Below, one piece after another: positions 1-9,698 of a stretch of 64,000 nt of DNA. Below the pieces are notes generated by a model. The model did no database searches. It saw only the letters and a list, made by a program, of their open reading frames with translations, and was not told the DNA's origin. How positions within the stretch are numbered: the stretch's first letter is position 1; each line of letters opens with the position of its first letter. This stretch comes from Undibacterium hunanense (GTDB lineage Bacteria; Pseudomonadota; Gammaproteobacteria; Burkholderiales; Burkholderiaceae_D), in assembly GCF_014284335.1 (NCBI RefSeq), contig NZ_JACOGF010000001.1:248001-312000 (forward strand), in the 5' to 3' direction. The position numbers and the translations under genes were made by a program.

Positions 1-121
1 GGTATTTACCCAAACGCTCGACCACCCAGGCGTGCTGCTGCGGCACGACATTGATGGTCTTGAAGATAAACACGACACCCAAGATCAGTAAAACCAGAGC
101 GACTGTACCTATATTTTCCAT
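1..121 (-). CDS. SPFH/band-7 (stomatin-like, paraslipin) protein, N-terminal part
   Basis: Only the first 40 codons lie in the window; the gene runs leftwards off the edge. The peptide starts MENIGTVALVLLILGVVF, a single hydrophobic N-terminal anchor, followed by INVVPQQHAWVVERLGKY. A membrane anchor followed by a V-P-Q-x-x-x-x-V-V-E-R-L-G-(K/R)-Y stretch is the usual beginning of QmcA/paraslipin-type SPFH proteins, which form membrane-associated oligomers. It lies directly downstream of an nfeD gene on the same strand, and stomatin-NfeD pairs are a common bacterial operon. The family call rests on the short N-terminus plus this context. Confidence 0.8.
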   Translation of the reverse strand, partial: MENIGTVALVLLILGVVFIFKTINVVPQQHAWVVERLGKY

Positions 122-196
122 TTTCTTACCTTTATTGTTATTTAAATGATTTTTTATTTACGCTAAAAAACTGATGCAACTGATTTTTATTTCTTG

Positions 197-631
197 TCAG
201 CACGGCTTCACAAGCAAGCGGCTACCTTGTATTTCTTCAATCATATAAGCACCGGGATAGCCAGCCGAGTGCTGCAATTCCACATCCCACATGGCACCGC
301 GATACATGGCGCGTGCCACAAATTTGCCATTACCCTGGTCTTTCCAGTCATTAACCTGCAGGCTTTGGCCTATATCCATGTTGACGTTGGGGTCGCGTGA
401 TGCTTCATGGCGCTCCGTGCTGCCATACTTACTCTTGCGCAAGGCAAAGGTAGCAACAGAACCAACTACCGAGGCAATGACTGCCTGCACCAATCCACCG
501 AACTCAAAAAAGGCTGCAATTGCGCCTGCCAACAAGCCAACTGCAATCATTAACAAGTAAAAAGTACCGGTAAAAAGCTCCAGTATTACGAGTATGACCG
601 CCAACGAGGTCCACATCATCCATCCATTCAT
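197..631 (-). CDS. nfeD: NfeD family membrane protein
   Basis: A 144-residue protein with two or three hydrophobic segments in residues 5-65 (WTSLAVILVILELFTG, then FYLLMIAVGLLAGAIAAFF and AVIASVVGSVATFAL) and a soluble C-terminal beta-rich stretch (about 85-144) typical of the short NfeD OB-fold tail. NfeD proteins partner stomatin/SPFH proteins in membrane microdomains, and the next gene downstream is such a protein, only 75 bp away. The start at 631 is supported by a GGAG eight bases upstream. No protease domain is present, so this is the short form. It was recognised from topology and context. Confidence 0.85.
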   Translation of the reverse strand: MNGWMMWTSLAVILVILELFTGTFYLLMIAVGLLAGAIAAFFEFGGLVQAVIASVVGSVATFALRKSKYGSTERHEASRDPNVNMDIGQSLQVNDWKDQGNGKFVARAMYRGAMWDVELQHSAGYPGAYMIEEIQGSRLLVKPC

Positions 632-740
632 TTTATTGTTCTCCTTATCAATTTTTATACCACCAGTGACTCTGCTGCATTTGCATTCTCTACGAACTGC
701 TTATATTTTTCATCGGTAATCGTCGTAGGAATTTACTCAC

Positions 741-779
741 AAAAAAGCCCTCGTTACCTACTCGGTAGCGAGGGCTTTT
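741..779 (-). terminator. Intergenic rho-independent terminator
   Basis: A hairpin with stem GCCCTCG/CGAGGGC, extended by a TTACC/GGTA(G) pairing, is flanked by an A run on the plus strand that becomes a T6 tract on the minus strand. It is a good intrinsic terminator for leftward transcription. It lies about 120 bp beyond the ppsA terminator with no evident protein gene between, so it either backs up that terminator or ends a small RNA. Confidence 0.6.
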
Positions 780-897
780 CCAGGAATTTTGTTGAAGTAT
801 TGATTTTCTTTTTCTTAAGTTTCGACACCGGTAGTCTAGTCCTAATTCAAGAAAATACAAGGGTCCAAAATCATTTATGTTGCGGCGCACCAACAAG

Positions 898-936
898 AAA
901 AAACGGGAATGTCATATCAGACATTCCCGTTTTTCC
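898..936 (-). terminator. Terminator of ppsA
   Basis: Perfect inverted repeat ACGGGAATGTC / GACATTCCCGT with a 6-nt loop, A-rich on the left and T-rich on the right, so U tracts are available in both directions. It begins about 27 bp after the ppsA stop codon and is the expected end of that transcript. Confidence 0.8.
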
Positions 937-962
937 GGGTAGAAACAAATGCTCAACCAGGC

Positions 963-3380
963 TTATTTGGCAACCGCTGCCAGCTTCTGCCAGGTGTCGA
1001 TGACTGAATCAGGATTCAGAGAAATGGATTCGATTCCCTCTTTCATCAACCATTCGGCAAAGTCAGGATGATCCGAAGGTCCCTGGCCACAAATGCCTAC
1101 ATATTTATCCAGCTTGCGGCAGGCAGCGATAGCGCGTGACAACAGGGCGCGCACGGCAGGATCACGCTCGTCAAAGTCGGCAGCCAGCAGTTCCATGCCG
1201 GAATCGCGATCCAGGCCCAGTGTCAATTGCGTCAGGTCATTCGAACCGATAGAGAAACCGTCAAAGAATTGCAGGAATTCTTCAGCCAGTATCGCGTTCG
1301 ATGGCACTTCACACATCATGATCAGACGCAGGCCATTTTCACCACGGCGCAGGCCATTTTTTGCCAGCAGATTCACAACTTTTTCTGCCTGGCCCAGTGT
1401 ACGGACGAAAGGCACCATGATTTCCACATTGGTCAGACCCATGTCGTTACGTACGCGCTTCATTGCCTGGCATTCCATGTCGAAACATTCGGCAAAGTCT
1501 GGTGCCAGATAACGTGCTGCACCACGGAAACCCAGCATAGGGTTTTCTTCATCAGGTTCGTAGCGAGAACCACCTATGAGCTTCTTGTACTCATTGGATT
1601 TAAAATCAGACAGGCGCACGATGACTTTTTTAGGCCAGAATGCAGCAGCAATGGTCGCCACGCCTTCAGCCAGTTTGTCGACATAAAAAGCCTTGGGTGA
1701 AGCATGGCCACGGGCCACGGATTCCACTGCTTTTTTCAGATCTGCATCAATATTCGGATACTCCAGAATCGCTTTCGGATGTACGCCAATATTATTATTG
1801 ATGATGAATTCCAGACGCGCCAGGCCGACACCTTCATTCGGCACCGACTGGAAGTCAAACGCCAGTTGAGGGTTGCCAACGTTCAGCATGATCTTCAACG
1901 GCAACTTCGGCAATTCGCCACGCAACTCTTCAGTGACTTCGGTTTCCAGCAGTCCGTCGTAAATCTTGCCTTCATCACCTTCGGCGCAAGAGACGGTCAC
2001 CAGGGTGCCATCTTTCAGCACGTCCGTCGCATCTTCACAGCCCACCACAGCAGGCACACCCAGTTCACGCGCAATAATTGCCGCGTGGCAGGTACGGCCA
2101 CCACGGTTGGTAACGATAGCGGCAGCACGCTTCATGACTGGTTCCCAGTTCGGATCAGTCATGTCAGCCACCAGCACATCGCCCGGTTGTACTCTTTCCA
2201 TCTCTGACGGGTCATGAATCACACGCACACGGCCTGCACCTATCTTCTGACCAATCGCACGGCCTGATACCAGGACTGTGCCACTGCCCTTCAGTTTGAA
2301 GCGTTGCTGTGCATCTGTTGGTTTTTGCTGAGACTTGACGGTCTCTGGACGTGCTTGCAGGATGTATAGTTTGCCGTCACGACCATCTTTACCCCATTCT
2401 ATGTCCATAGGACGGCCATAGTGCTTTTCAATGATGGTCGCGTATTTGGCCAGCTCCACCACCTCGGTGTCATTCAGCGAATAACGGTTACGCAATTCCA
2501 CCGGTACATCCACGGTCTTGACGGAACGACCGGCCTTGGCTTCACCGGTAAATTCCATCTTGATCAGCTTGGAGCCGATATTGCGGCGTATGACCGGCAA
2601 TTTACCCTGTTCCAGCATAGGTTTGTGGACATAGAATTCATCCGGATTCACCGCGCCCTGGACCACGGTTTCACCAAGGCCATAGCTGGATGTGATAAAC
2701 ACCACATCCTTGAAGCCGGATTCGGTATCTATCGTGAACATGACGCCAGCGGCACCCAGATCCGAACGCACCATGCGCTGCACACCGGCAGACAAGGCGA
2801 CTTCAGCGTGGGTGAAACCTTTATGGACACGGTAAGAAATCGCCCTGTCGTTGTACAAAGAGGCGAAGACATGCTTCATCGCTTCCAGCACGTTGTCGAT
2901 ACCGACGACGTTAAGGAAAGTTTCTTGCTGGCCAGCGAAAGACGCATCCGGCAAATCTTCAGCGGTGGCAGAAGAGCGCACGGCGAAAGACATTTCTGCA
3001 GTGGATTCGGCAACCAGTTTATTGTAGAAGGCTTCGATTTCCGTTTGCAGGCGCGGCTGGAAAGGCGTGTCGATTATCCACTGGCGAATCTCGGCACCAG
3101 CTTTTGCCAGTTCCTTGACGTCATCAATGTTCAGGTGTTCAAGACGATCAGCGATACGCTGGGCCAAAGGCAGGCCGCCGTCGATACTATGGGCAAGGAA
3201 ATCACGAAACGCCTGCGCTGTGGTGGCAAAACCACCAGGTACCCGCACCCCGGCAGTGGCCAGCTGGCTGATCATTTCGCCTAATGATGCATTTTTCCCG
3301 CCGACGGATTCAACATCCGTCATGCGTAAATGCTCAAACGAGGCAACATAAGTTGCTTCGGTATTTGCTGCGTTGGACAT
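963..3380 (-). CDS. ppsA: Phosphoenolpyruvate synthase
   Basis: An 805-residue protein, the usual length for PEP synthase, which converts pyruvate + ATP to PEP + AMP + phosphate for gluconeogenesis. Domains in order: N-terminal ATP-grasp (about 15-350, with [20 protein letters not shown]), the swivelling phosphohistidine domain with the catalytic His near residue 432 in [15 protein letters not shown], and the C-terminal PEP-utilising TIM barrel (about 485-805) with the catalytic Cys in [17 protein letters not shown] sits six bases before the ATG. It is divergent from ppsR, which encodes its regulatory kinase/phosphorylase, with a 311-bp shared control region. The protein is complete and ordinary. 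Confidence 0.98.
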   Translation of the reverse strand: MSNAANTEATYVASFEHLRMTDVESVGGKNASLGEMISQLATAGVRVPGGFATTAQAFRDFLAHSIDGGLPLAQRIADRLEHLNIDDVKELAKAGAEIRQWIIDTPFQPRLQTEIEAFYNKLVAESTAEMSFAVRSSATAEDLPDASFAGQQETFLNVVGIDNVLEAMKHVFASLYNDRAISYRVHKGFTHAEVALSAGVQRMVRSDLGAAGVMFTIDTESGFKDVVFITSSYGLGETVVQGAVNPDEFYVHKPMLEQGKLPVIRRNIGSKLIKMEFTGEAKAGRSVKTVDVPVELRNRYSLNDTEVVELAKYATIIEKHYGRPMDIEWGKDGRDGKLYILQARPETVKSQQKPTDAQQRFKLKGSGTVLVSGRAIGQKIGAGRVRVIHDPSEMERVQPGDVLVADMTDPNWEPVMKRAAAIVTNRGGRTCHAAIIARELGVPAVVGCEDATDVLKDGTLVTVSCAEGDEGKIYDGLLETEVTEELRGELPKLPLKIMLNVGNPQLAFDFQSVPNEGVGLARLEFIINNNIGVHPKAILEYPNIDADLKKAVESVARGHASPKAFYVDKLAEGVATIAAAFWPKKVIVRLSDFKSNEYKKLIGGSRYEPDEENPMLGFRGAARYLAPDFAECFDMECQAMKRVRNDMGLTNVEIMVPFVRTLGQAEKVVNLLAKNGLRRGENGLRLIMMCEVPSNAILAEEFLQFFDGFSIGSNDLTQLTLGLDRDSGMELLAADFDERDPAVRALLSRAIAACRKLDKYVGICGQGPSDHPDFAEWLMKEGIESISLNPDSVIDTWQKLAAVAK

Positions 3381-3470
3381 AACAACCTCTTTTTGATGGT
3401 AAGAAATCTTTGCCCTGCAGCTTCGTCTCCCACTGTTTTTTTGTTATTCTTGAGGCGAGCTGCTGAGGGC

Positions 3471-3528
3471 GTATTGAGATGTGCTTTTTTATTGACCCAC
3501 CAGCTATACCAAAAACACATCTCAACAC
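3471..3528. promoter_or_regulatory. Inverted repeat in the ppsA/ppsR divergent control region
   Basis: Two arms with perfect core TTGAGATGTG (3474-3483) and CACATCTCAA (3516-3525), extended on both sides to about 18 bp with two mismatches and separated by about 22 bp. It lies 91 bp upstream of ppsA and 160 bp upstream of ppsR. It could be a cruciform-like operator for a dimeric regulator or a stem-loop in the ppsA 5' leader. The rest of 3381-3691 is AT-rich leader/promoter sequence with no other feature I can defend. Confidence 0.4.
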
Positions 3529-3691
3529 GTCCTGAACCATGCTGTTGCAGCATTTTACATTGTGTCTCGCAAGAATTTCTCACGCAAATGAGAATTTGCT
3601 GTGTTTTTTGTTTGTACTTATATAAAAAATCTTACAAAAACCGTACAGACACCCCTTATAAATATATTTAATTAACCATATCAAAATTACC

Positions 3692-4540
3692 ATGTCAGAT
3701 TCCCCTCAACAAGCAAGGCCAGCCGCCAACCGTACCGTATTCTTTGTCTCAGACGGTACGGGTATTACGGCAGAAACCTTCGGGCATTCCGTGCTGACGC
3801 AATTTGACCTGAAATTCAAGCAAGTCCGCCTGCCTTTCATTGATACCCTGGAAAAAGCACATGATGCCGTGCGTCGCATCAATGACGCATTCAATGCCGA
3901 TGGCAACCGCCCCATCGTCTTTTCCACCCTGGTAAAAACCGACCTGGCTGGCGTGGTTTTCAAGTCCAAGGGTCTGCATATGGACCTGATACAGACTTTT
4001 GTATCGCCACTGGAACAGGAACTGGGTATCAAATCCACCCATACCATAGGGCGCAGCCACAATATTGCCGATTCTGAGGAATATAAAAACCGCATTGAGG
4101 CCATCAATTTTTCCCTCGCGCATGACGATGGTCAGTCGAACAAGAATTTATCGACGGCAGATGTGATACTGGTCGGTGTTTCGCGTTCAGGCAAGACCCC
4201 GACCAGCCTTTACCTGGCGATGCAGTATGGCATCAAGGCAGCCAATTACCCCTTGATACCGGATGATTTTGAACGTGGCAGACTGCCATCGGCCCTGCCC
4301 GAATTCAAGGGCAAGATATTCGGACTGAGCATTGCGCCAGAACGGCTGTCGGAAATCCGTAATGAACGTCGCCCCGGCAGCAAATATGCATCGCTGGAAA
4401 ATTGCCGTTACGAAGTCAATGAAGCAGAATTGATGATGAAACGGGAAGGCATACGCTGGCTGTCATCGACCGCCAAGTCGATTGAAGAAATATCCACCAC
4501 GATATTGCAGGAAATTAAATCTGACGTTCGGGTTTATTAA
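3692..4540 (+). CDS. ppsR: PEP synthase regulatory protein (kinase/pyrophosphorylase)
   Basis: A 282-residue DUF299-family protein. Family members inactivate PEP synthase by ADP-dependent phosphorylation of a threonine and reactivate it by Pi-dependent dephosphorylation. Visible are the N-terminal [18 protein letters not shown] motif and the P-loop [11 protein letters not shown] near residues 155-165, followed by [14 protein letters not shown]. The gene is divergent to ppsA, its normal partner. The ATG at 3692 lacks a clear Shine-Dalgarno sequence, but homology begins shortly downstream, as in other members. Confidence 0.96.
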   Translation: MSDSPQQARPAANRTVFFVSDGTGITAETFGHSVLTQFDLKFKQVRLPFIDTLEKAHDAVRRINDAFNADGNRPIVFSTLVKTDLAGVVFKSKGLHMDLIQTFVSPLEQELGIKSTHTIGRSHNIADSEEYKNRIEAINFSLAHDDGQSNKNLSTADVILVGVSRSGKTPTSLYLAMQYGIKAANYPLIPDDFERGRLPSALPEFKGKIFGLSIAPERLSEIRNERRPGSKYASLENCRYEVNEAELMMKREGIRWLSSTAKSIEEISTTILQEIKSDVRVY

Positions 4541-4555
4541 AACTCATTGGCACTC

Positions 4556-4592
4556 ATCAGAACTCATTTCATGAGTAGCAATGAGTTCTGAT
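4556..4592. terminator. Hairpin between convergent ppsR and the SpoU methyltransferase gene
   Basis: Perfect 13-bp inverted repeat ATCAGAACTCATT / AATGAGTTCTGAT around an 11-nt loop, placed between two convergent stop codons. No long U tract follows on either side, so terminator function is inferred from position. Confidence 0.55.
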
Positions 4593-4601
4593 ATAGCAAT
4601 A

Positions 4602-5396
4602 TTAATTCGACTTGCCGAGCTGCTGCCTGACCTGTTCAAAAAAACAGATGGCAGCGCTGGCTGCCACGTTCAGCGATTCTATCGCTGCCTGCTGGGGAAT
4701 GGTCACGGTTTGGCTGGCCATCGCCATCAACTCCGGTGATACGCCCTGCCCTTCATGACCAAACAGCCAGACTACATCCTTGCTGAGGTCAGTCTGGTAT
4801 ATGGTTTGTTTGGTATGCGAGCTGGTTGCCAATACGGGAATGCTGGCATTTTCCAGCAATTCAGCCAGGTTTACGTTTTCAAAAATATTAAGCAGGAAAT
4901 GCGCTCCCATGCCGGCCCGCATGACCTTGGGTGACCAGGCCGATGCTGTCCCTATGCTGCAAAACACGTTGCGTATGCCGGCACCTGCTGCACTACGCAA
5001 GATGGAACCCAGATTGCCTGGGTCTTGCAGATTATCCAGCACGACCGAGGACACAGCCAATGTTGCCGGCAGTTGCGGCGCCGGTGTCGCGATCACAAAC
5101 ATCAGGCCCACACCATGCTCAACCTGACTTAAGGCCTTGTACAGCGCATCTGGCAGGCAAATGCACTGGACCGCCTGCTGCTCTATGTTTGCCAGAATGG
5201 CGGCCACTTCAGGATGGTGCAGGCTGCCTTCGGCAACGATGCAGCATTGCGGTAAGCCATGATGCTGGGAATAGGCCTGACACAGATGCACGCCATCCAG
5301 CAAGGTACGGCCGGCCTTGCGCAGGGCCTGCGCGCTGGTGGCCAGATGTTTGAATTCCTTGTAGAGCGGATTGTCGCGAGAGGTAATCGATTTCAT
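4602..5396 (-). CDS. TrmH/SpoU family RNA 2'-O-methyltransferase
   Basis: A 264-residue SPOUT methyltransferase. The N-terminal substrate-binding part (about 1-95) begins SRDNPLYKEFKHLATS, and the C-terminal knotted SAM-binding domain carries the three family motifs: DNLQDPGNLGSILRSAAGAG (motif 1, about 122-141), VWLFGHEGQGVSPEL (motif 2) and IPQQAAIESLNVAASAAICFFE (motif 3). It should methylate a ribose in rRNA or tRNA, but the target cannot be told from sequence alone. It lies 11 bp after rnhB on the same strand and is probably co-transcribed with it. Confidence 0.93.
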   Translation of the reverse strand: MKSITSRDNPLYKEFKHLATSAQALRKAGRTLLDGVHLCQAYSQHHGLPQCCIVAEGSLHHPEVAAILANIEQQAVQCICLPDALYKALSQVEHGVGLMFVIATPAPQLPATLAVSSVVLDNLQDPGNLGSILRSAAGAGIRNVFCSIGTASAWSPKVMRAGMGAHFLLNIFENVNLAELLENASIPVLATSSHTKQTIYQTDLSKDVVWLFGHEGQGVSPELMAMASQTVTIPQQAAIESLNVAASAAICFFEQVRQQLGKSN

Positions 5397-5407
5397 GTAT
5401 GGTGTAT

Positions 5408-6013
5408 TTATTTGAGCAATGCCTTCACGGGCGCATACGATTTTCTGTGTATCGGTGACACGCCATGTTCACGCAGGCGCTCCAGGTGCAATGCGGTCGG
5501 ATAGCCCTTGTGCTGGTCCAGCGCATACTGGGGATAGGTTTCATGCAATTGCATCAAAACATGGTCTCGCGCAGTTTTGGCGAGTATGGATGCGGCCGAT
5601 ATGGCTGCCACCTTGTCATCACCCTTGACGATGGCTTCAGAAGGAACGGCCATGACCGGGCAGCGGTTGCCATCAATCAGGGCCAGTGTCGGTGTGACAG
5701 ACAATCCTTCAACCGCACGGCGCATGGCCAGCATGGTAGCTTGCAGGATATTGAGTTCATCGATTTCCTGTTCCGAGCATTCGGCGATACACCACGCCAG
5801 CGCATGCTGCTTGATTTCCACCGCCAAGAGCTCGCGCTTTGCTTCACTGAGCTTTTTGGAATCGCGCAAGCCCGGGATCGGACGTTGCGGGTCAAGAATC
5901 ACGGCAGCTGCCATCACCGGCCCTGCCAGCGGGCCACGCCCGGCTTCATCAACACCACAAATCACTTCTGCTTCGTAATCAAACAGGGACAAACCGGGTG
6001 TCAGGTCATGCAT
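5408..6013 (-). CDS. rnhB: Ribonuclease HII
   Basis: A 201-residue cytoplasmic endonuclease that nicks RNA of RNA:DNA hybrids, including at single embedded ribonucleotides. The signature [16 protein letters not shown] (about 18-33) provides the catalytic Asp-Glu pair; further acidic residues come in ALIDGN and the KGDDK...[11 protein letters not shown] region. Length is normal. Its start overlaps the end of the upstream glutaredoxin-like gene by 8 bp, indicating translational coupling, and the SpoU methyltransferase gene follows 11 bp downstream. Confidence 0.96.
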   Translation of the reverse strand: MHDLTPGLSLFDYEAEVICGVDEAGRGPLAGPVMAAAVILDPQRPIPGLRDSKKLSEAKRELLAVEIKQHALAWCIAECSEQEIDELNILQATMLAMRRAVEGLSVTPTLALIDGNRCPVMAVPSEAIVKGDDKVAAISAASILAKTARDHVLMQLHETYPQYALDQHKGYPTALHLERLREHGVSPIHRKSYAPVKALLK

Positions 6014-6263
6014 GGAAAAATGCTTTCAGTGCTGCGGGGTCTAAAAAATAATGACAGATGCGCTGCTGTTGCTTCTGCCCTTGCTTCTGCCCTACCAGGA
6101 CAGGCACCAGTTCATCGTACATAGCCAGCAGCTCATCGTCCTGATCAACATCGACTACCTTGACTGTGAAGCCGTATTCCGGGCTGTAGGCTTGCAACTG
6201 TTCCAGCATGTCGTCACAGAGATGGCAATAACTGCGGGAATATAGGGTAAATTGAATCATCAT
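6006..6263 (-). CDS. Glutaredoxin-like (DUF836) thiol protein
   Basis: An 85-residue protein with an N-terminal thioredoxin-fold start [15 protein letters not shown] carrying a CxxC pair (Cys-His-Leu-Cys), then [16 protein letters not shown] and the cis-Pro region ELVPVLVG. This matches the DUF836 glutaredoxin-like family, often encoded beside housekeeping genes in Betaproteobacteria. Two adjacent ATG codons (6263, 6260) are possible starts. It is the first gene of an rnhB-containing operon. Cellular target unknown. Confidence 0.85.
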   Translation of the reverse strand: MMIQFTLYSRSYCHLCDDMLEQLQAYSPEYGFTVKVVDVDQDDELLAMYDELVPVLVGQKQGQKQQQRICHYFLDPAALKAFFHA

Positions 6264-6353
6264 CTTGCCAGTCAGGTTATCCGCAATCAGATTTGCGTCA
6301 CTACAAGCGTATTATAAGTCGCTGCGATCAGCACTACCAAATCGCCACCAAAT

Positions 6354-6388
6354 AAAAAAAGGCCACCTGCTGAACAGGTGGCCTTTCT
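6354..6388 (-). terminator. Terminator of the rpoE-rseA-rseB-degQ operon
   Basis: Strong hairpin GGCCACCTG-TTCAG-CAGGTGGCC (minus-strand reading) followed by a T7 run, 39 bp after the degQ stop codon. Confidence 0.9.
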
Positions 6389-6427
6389 TGAGATCAGTCT
6401 ACCAGACTGTCAGGCTACTAGACCGGT

Positions 6428-7921
6428 TTATTGCGTAGTCGGACGCACGGCGACAAACTTGGATACTTCGCCACGTTTCACCAGCAACAGCACTGCTTTC
6501 TTGGCATCCACTTTCGCCATCACCGCAGCAAATTCCTTGGCATCCTTGATATCGGAATTATTCACACGGGTAATGATGTCACCAGCCTGCAAGCCAGCCT
6601 TGGCAGCGCCGCCATCCACACTTTCCAGGATAACGCCGCCACTGACTTGAGATTCACGCTTTTGCGCATCGCTCAGGTCAGCCACAGACAGACCAAATAC
6701 ATTAACAGCAGGTTCAGCTTTTTGTTTGCCGGTTTTGGCAGCAGGTGCTTTTTCTGCATCGGCTTCAGCGACCGTGATCACGATATCTTTTGCGCCACCT
6801 TTACGCCAGACTGTCACTGTCGCCTTGCCACCAGGTTTGATATCACCAACGATACGGTTCAGGTCCACGGCTTTTTCGATGACAGTGCCATTTACCTTCT
6901 GGATCACATCACCGACTTCAACTCCGGCTTTTTCAGCTGGAGAACCAGGCATGACACGCTGTATCAGCGCGCCCTGGGCTTTTGCCAGACCCAGGCCTTC
7001 TGCCACTTCTTTCGGTACATCAATGCGTTCTACACCAAGGTAGCCACGCACCACTTTACCGGCAGATTTCAATTGTTCGACGACGCGCATGGCTTCATCA
7101 ATCGGGATCGCAAACGAGATACCCATGTAGCCGCCAGAACGGCTGTAGATCTGGGAGTTCACACCGATGACTTCACCGCGCATATTGATCAGCGGGCCAC
7201 CAGAATTACCTGGATTAACCGCTACGTCAGTCTGTATCAACGGCAGGTAATCACCGGTATCACGTGCCTTGGCGGAAATAATGCCTGCTGTCACGGTATT
7301 GTCGAGATCAAACGGTGAGCCGATGGCAATCACCCATTCACCGGCCTTGATCTTGTCAGAATCACCGACGGTAACACGCGGCAACTTGCTGCCGTCAATT
7401 TTCAATACGGCGACGTCGGTACGACGATCAGCACCAATCACCTTGGCCTTGAATTCACGCTTGTCGGTCAGTTTGACATACACCTCGGAAGCGCCCTCGA
7501 CCACATGGGCATTCGTCAAGACGAAACCATCCTGCGAGATAATGAAACCGGAACCCACACCGCGCGGCACTTCTTCCTCCTGCGCCTGTGGTGCCTGCTT
7601 GCGGTTTTTTGGTGTAGGCTGCGCTTTTGGCGTAGGTGTAGGTACAGGCACACCAAAGAAGCGGCGGAAAAATTCTTGCATCTGGTCATCATCCAGACCA
7701 TTTGCATTCTGGCCGGTCGGGACTTTTTCTGTTGTCCTGATGTTCACCACGGCTGGACCGGATTTTTCCACCAGTTCGGTGAAGTCAGGCAAGCCTGTTA
7801 CCGGGGCCGCCAATGCGACCGGGTTGGCATTGATTGCTGTTGGTACGACCAAACCCACGCAGGCACTCAGTACCAGTGTGGAAGCAATTTTTTCAATTGG
7901 AAAAAGTTTGTTCACGTTCAT
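6428..7921 (-). CDS. degQ: Periplasmic serine endoprotease DegQ/MucD (HtrA family)
   Basis: A 497-residue Do-like protease: N-terminal signal/anchor (about 10-30), Pro/Gln-rich linker, trypsin-like domain with triad His139 (TNAHVV), Asp169 (RRTDVAVLK) and Ser240 (NPGNSGGPL), then two PDZ domains (about 295-385 and 405-490). It degrades or holds misfolded envelope proteins. It is the last gene of the sigma-E operon, 12 bp after rseB, the position of mucD in Pseudomonas. The symbol could equally be mucD. Confidence 0.95.
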   Translation of the reverse strand: MNVNKLFPIEKIASTLVLSACVGLVVPTAINANPVALAAPVTGLPDFTELVEKSGPAVVNIRTTEKVPTGQNANGLDDDQMQEFFRRFFGVPVPTPTPKAQPTPKNRKQAPQAQEEEVPRGVGSGFIISQDGFVLTNAHVVEGASEVYVKLTDKREFKAKVIGADRRTDVAVLKIDGSKLPRVTVGDSDKIKAGEWVIAIGSPFDLDNTVTAGIISAKARDTGDYLPLIQTDVAVNPGNSGGPLINMRGEVIGVNSQIYSRSGGYMGISFAIPIDEAMRVVEQLKSAGKVVRGYLGVERIDVPKEVAEGLGLAKAQGALIQRVMPGSPAEKAGVEVGDVIQKVNGTVIEKAVDLNRIVGDIKPGGKATVTVWRKGGAKDIVITVAEADAEKAPAAKTGKQKAEPAVNVFGLSVADLSDAQKRESQVSGGVILESVDGGAAKAGLQAGDIITRVNNSDIKDAKEFAAVMAKVDAKKAVLLLVKRGEVSKFVAVRPTTQ

Positions 7922-7933
7922 GGCGTCATTCGC

Positions 7934-8953
7934 TTATCTAGGTTTAAATTCAATCGAGTTCATTACCTGCCGGATTGCGCCTGCCGGTACTTCCCCCACC
8001 ACGGTCAACCAGTATTCAGCATGACGCTTGCCCATGATGGTCATGGCGCCCTGCTGCAGACTGCCTTCCGTGCGATTATCACTATCTGGTTCAATAAAAA
8101 CGGAAATTGCCGCCAACCCGTCAGAAAAAATCATTTGTATGACCTGATGCGCCTTCGCTGCATTTGCATCACTGCTTTTGGCTGTGGCAGACGCAGGAAT
8201 CAGACGTTTCATTTCACGAATCTTCTTGAATCCGGCTGGCAAGGATTTTACAACCCAACCAGAATTGATATTGGACTGCACCGTCAGATTTTCAACCTGC
8301 CATTGTGCAGTATTTTGAAAAGTGGGCCTGACCTTCTGTTTATCGATATCACCTATCGTCAACTGGGTAAAGGCGATTTGCTCTATCACTTCATTCTTTG
8401 GATTCAGTGTCTGTGCACGCAACAGCAGCCCGGAATCACGCTCTACGCACAGGCGATAGCCATAGCGGGAAGCATCACGTGGCTCCAGTGAATACGTCTG
8501 GCAATCGATGCCGGCAACGCGGCTGAGTTCTGCTTTTTTGATCGAATATGACTCGGGGAGCGCATGCGCATTGGAGGTCAGCAAGGCAGGAAAAACTTCT
8601 TGCGTGACATTTTTTTCTACCTGCAATGTCTTACTTTCTGGCAAGTAACACATGGCTTCATCATTTTTCCGCACATATTCACGCGGCTGACCATCCAGAA
8701 TTTCCAATTTTTCCAGTTCATTGCGTGCTTCGAGAATATGGGTAATTCTGGAAGTGCGAATCTGATTCGCCTGCTGGTACACAAAGGTGCCCGAGTAATT
8801 CAGTTTCTGCGCAGAGGCCTGCATTTTTCGCAAAACGCCATGTACTTCCCGTCGGTCTTCCGACGAATCCTGCGCTGCTGCCGGTGCCATCAATGTGCTC
8901 AGCAAGCAGGCAGATCCCGCCACCGCGATCTTAAAACGCCATACGCACATCAT
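7934..8953 (-). CDS. rseB: Sigma-E regulatory protein RseB/MucB
   Basis: A 339-residue exported protein with a signal peptide (about 1-27, ending PAAAQ) and the MucB/RseB fold: an N-terminal LolA-like domain (MQASAQKLNYSGTFVYQQANQIRTSRI) and a C-terminal domain. RseB binds the periplasmic part of RseA and protects it from cleavage until mislocalised lipopolysaccharide or outer-membrane proteins displace it. It lies 2 bp after rseA. Length and order match the Betaproteobacterial operon. Confidence 0.93.
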   Translation of the reverse strand: MMCVWRFKIAVAGSACLLSTLMAPAAAQDSSEDRREVHGVLRKMQASAQKLNYSGTFVYQQANQIRTSRITHILEARNELEKLEILDGQPREYVRKNDEAMCYLPESKTLQVEKNVTQEVFPALLTSNAHALPESYSIKKAELSRVAGIDCQTYSLEPRDASRYGYRLCVERDSGLLLRAQTLNPKNEVIEQIAFTQLTIGDIDKQKVRPTFQNTAQWQVENLTVQSNINSGWVVKSLPAGFKKIREMKRLIPASATAKSSDANAAKAHQVIQMIFSDGLAAISVFIEPDSDNRTEGSLQQGAMTIMGKRHAEYWLTVVGEVPAGAIRQVMNSIEFKPR

Positions 8954-8955
8954 AC

Positions 8956-9633
8956 TTATTTTTCCGAAGCGGCTGAAACGGCATTGGCACGGGTAACGTA
9001 CTGTGTAGCGTTATTCAATGAAGGTGAAAAACGCTGATGGGCCTGCAGGTAACTATCGATACGCGGATCACGCAGCATATCTGGCATGTCGGCTGCCAGC
9101 TTGTCATTGGCCTGGGCATTTTTTTCCATGACGGCTGGATTCTGGCTGCTGTTGACTGCCAGTGCAGACATCGGCGTACTGTCACCATGCGATGCCAGTT
9201 GCACATTACCTGCAGGTGCAGATCTGCTACTGATCTGGGTAGCGGCATCCTGGCCGTTATGCATGAATGGCAGTTGCGGTGCCAGAATGAAGGCAAACAC
9301 TACAGCTGCGGCAGCGCTGGCTACCGCTACGTAAGAGCCTAGAAATTTCTGTCCCTTCTGAGGTGCAGGCGTATCATTTTTAATCAGCGCATTCGGCACC
9401 AGGATGACAGGTTCCGCATCCAGTCTTGCCGACAGCCGGCTGGAAAAATCTGCACTGAAACTCACAGCCAATTCTTCGGAACGCAGCACATCACCAATCT
9501 GGTGATAAATTTCCCAGGCATCCTTGTTTCCGGGCTGGTTTAAACCCGCCAGCAAGGAATCCAGTTGAGCATCACTCAGCTCGCCATCTGCCATGGCGGA
9601 AATGCTCTCATGTTGATTTGTGCTTTTGTCCAT
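8956..9633 (-). CDS. rseA: Anti-sigma-E factor RseA/MucA
   Basis: A 225-residue inner-membrane anti-sigma factor. The cytoplasmic N-terminus has the RseA signature ESISAMADGELSDAQLDSLLAGL, a single membrane helix lies at about 98-120 (VAVASAAAAVVFAFILAPQLPF), and the periplasmic tail (about 120-225) is the part bound by RseB and cleaved in the RseP cascade. I prefer the ATG at 9633 because an AAGGTG sits seven bases upstream; a GTG nine bases earlier is the alternative. It follows rpoE and precedes rseB. Confidence 0.93.
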   Translation of the reverse strand: MDKSTNQHESISAMADGELSDAQLDSLLAGLNQPGNKDAWEIYHQIGDVLRSEELAVSFSADFSSRLSARLDAEPVILVPNALIKNDTPAPQKGQKFLGSYVAVASAAAAVVFAFILAPQLPFMHNGQDAATQISSRSAPAGNVQLASHGDSTPMSALAVNSSQNPAVMEKNAQANDKLAADMPDMLRDPRIDSYLQAHQRFSPSLNNATQYVTRANAVSAASEK

Positions 9634-9698
9634 AATTTTCACCTTTTACCACTTATTTTGAATTCGTTTTTTACTACCTTGTGCCGTGCCAGCCTGGT

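Noticed and set aside
690..896. 68-codon ORF between ppsA and nfeD
   Set aside because: It spans a strong terminator hairpin, has no ribosome site and reads as random sequence.
2421..3284. 287-codon plus-strand open frame opposite ppsA
   Set aside because: It is antisense to a canonical enzyme; its sequence has no recognisable motifs and the frame follows from codon bias of ppsA.
6431..8491. Long plus-strand open frames opposite degQ and rseB
   Set aside because: Shadows of the sigma-E operon; the composition is His/Phe-rich as typical for antisense frames.
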